Origin: Dongia_B sp035539075
GTDB lineage: Bacteria > Pseudomonadota > Alphaproteobacteria > Dongiales > Dongiaceae
Reading direction: 5' to 3'
NCBI GenBank assembly: GCA_035539075.1
Contig: DATLJB010000126.1
Coordinates: forward strand, 1 to 60,589
DNA length: 60,589 nucleotides
The translations under genes and the position numbers were made by a program. This document shows positions 59,635-60,589 of the stretch, piece after piece. The notes beneath the pieces are model-generated. The model was not told the origin of the DNA and searched no databases. It was given only the letters and a program-made list of their open reading frames with translations. The first letter of the stretch is position 1, and every line of letters starts with the position of its first letter.

Positions 59635-60589
59635 TTAGTTGAGCTTGTCCCAGGCTTTCAGGAAAAAGTCGGCAGCCCCGAAATTTCCCGATTTCAGGGC
59701 AAGGGCCACATCAGGCCCGGACAGGCTGCGGGTCCAGGGGACGCCGGGATCGATCTCCGGTCCGATGGCGAGCGTCTCAGCGCCCAATGCCTGAACCACG
59801 GCACCCGAGGTCTCGCCGCCGGCAACCAGCAGCTGATTGAAGCCGCGTGCAACTAGACCCCGGGCAACCTCCGCCAGCAGATGCTCGACGGCGGTGCCGG
59901 CGGCCTCGCGGCCGAGCTTGTCCTGAACCTGCTTGACGACTTCCGGCTCGGCGCTGGAATAGACCAGCAACGGCCTACCGGCGGGCTGAGCGTCGATCCA
60001 GTCCAGGACGCGCGCTGTCGATTGGCGACCGCCGGCAAGATCGAGTGCGTCGATCTGAAAGGCCGGCAATCCCGCCGCGATCGCCGCCGCCACCTGGCCG
60101 CGTGTGGCCGTCGAACAGGAGCCGGCGAGGATCGCCCGCCGGCCCGCCGTCACCTGCATGATCGTGGGAACCGGGCTCAGCGCGGCGATGAGTCCCTGTG
60201 CCAGATAGGCGGCGGGCAGGCCCATGGCGATGCCGGACCCGCCGGTGATCAGCGGCAGATCGGAAACCGCCGCACCGATCGCCCGCAGATGCGCATCGGT
60301 CAGGGCATCGACGATCTGGATGCGATGCCCTACCGCTGCTTCACGCGTCAGCGCCGCCCGGATCGCCGCCGATCCGGCATCGACATCGGCAAAGGAAACC
60401 AGCCCAACCGGGAGACTGGTCTGCCGCTGCAAGACACGACAGAGATTGGCGTCCCGCATCGGCGTCAACGGATGATCCTTCATCGGGCTGTCGCTCAGCA
60501 GCACGCCGTTGACGAAAAGATGCCCATTGAAGATCTGTCGCCCCGCCAGCGGAAAGGCCGGACAGGCAATCGTCTGCATGCCGCCCGCG
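59635..60589 (-). CDS. otnK: 3-oxo-tetronate kinase, partial at window edge
   Basis: Only the C-terminal 318 codons or so are inside the window; the frame stays open to the edge, and the Met at 60579 is internal (it precedes ACPAFPLAGRQIFNGHLFVNG, normal mid-protein sequence). The rest carries DHPLTPMRDANLCRVLQRQ, TGGSGIAMGLPAAY and the nucleotide-binding C-terminal domain with LLVAGGETSGAVVQAL. These are features of the four-carbon acid sugar kinase family (DUF1537). It phosphorylates 3-oxo-tetronate before OtnC acts. Other genes of the pathway should lie beyond the edge. Confidence 0.88.
   Translation of the reverse strand, partial: AGGMQTIACPAFPLAGRQIFNGHLFVNGVLLSDSPMKDHPLTPMRDANLCRVLQRQTSLPVGLVSFADVDAGSAAIRAALTREAAVGHRIQIVDALTDAHLRAIGAAVSDLPLITGGSGIAMGLPAAYLAQGLIAALSPVPTIMQVTAGRRAILAGSCSTATRGQVAAAIAAGLPAFQIDALDLAGGRQSTARVLDWIDAQPAGRPLLVYSSAEPEVVKQVQDKLGREAAGTAVEHLLAEVARGLVARGFNQLLVAGGETSGAVVQALGAETLAIGPEIDPGVPWTRSLSGPDVALALKSGNFGAADFFLKAWDKLN

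Overview
The window is GC-rich (roughly 60-65% by eye), densely coding DNA that looks like an alphaproteobacterium of the Rhodospirillales type. Supporting points are the yajC-secD-secF block lying near homologues of the mitochondrial complex I assembly factors NDUFAF3 and NDUFAF6, a DUF1491 gene, a RutE/LysR pair, and a short dispersed palindromic element of a style common in Rhodospirillales. The assignment is an inference; there is no rRNA or tRNA gene to anchor it.

Layout. 0.1-8.1 kb: ordinary metabolic and accessory genes (a ThDP enzyme, DUF1491, a single-domain globin, a CbrC-like protein, an unknown membrane protein, a RutE-type nitroreductase divergent from a LysR regulator, CorA). 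8.3-16.6 kb: signalling and regulation. A periplasmic FecR-domain protein with a Gly/His-rich tail faces a CHASE2 adenylate/guanylate cyclase; then come a DJ-1/PfpI plus GlxA regulator pair, an unknown single-pass membrane protein and a Cache-type chemoreceptor. 16.7-25 kb: housekeeping (NDUFAF6-like protein, iron superoxide dismutase, a VOC fusion protein, NDUFAF3-like protein, SecF, SecD, YajC, MltB-like lytic transglycosylase). 25.3-29.3 kb: an EamA exporter, a Crp/Fnr regulator and a winged-helix/TPR regulator.

29.3-42.5 kb is the most unusual part. A 704-residue membrane protein diverges from an operon encoding a RoxA-like di-heme cytochrome c, a GMC flavoprotein and a catalase-fold haem protein. 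Meeting it tail to tail, 10 bp away, is a second operon encoding a DyP-type peroxidase, a tandem ferredoxin-like (DyP-fold-like) protein, a small conserved-looking protein of unknown family and a DUF2235 serine hydrolase. Three different haem oxidoreductase folds, a flavin oxidase and a hydrolase sit side by side. I propose a pathway acting on a hydrophobic peroxide or isoprenoid/lipid substrate; the function is not established.

42.8-47.3 kb: a complete ferric-siderophore signalling set (ECF sigma factor, FecR anti-sigma, STN-containing TonB-dependent receptor), with two Fur-box-like sites. 47.4-53.2 kb: asparagine synthase B, a squalene/phytoene synthase homologue with degraded Asp-rich motifs, and a UvrA-like ABC ATPase. 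53.3-58.7 kb: a 55-residue DUF3309-like membrane peptide, an SDR with a non-canonical active site, and a three-gene periplasmic molybdenum aldehyde/hydroxylase-type dehydrogenase (Mo subunit with Tat signal, 2Fe-2S subunit, tri-haem cytochrome c). 58.9 kb to the end: an OtnC/OtnK pair for four-carbon acid sugar catabolism, the kinase cut by the window edge.

Starts were chosen from Shine-Dalgarno spacing and family length where possible; several differ from the longest open frame.
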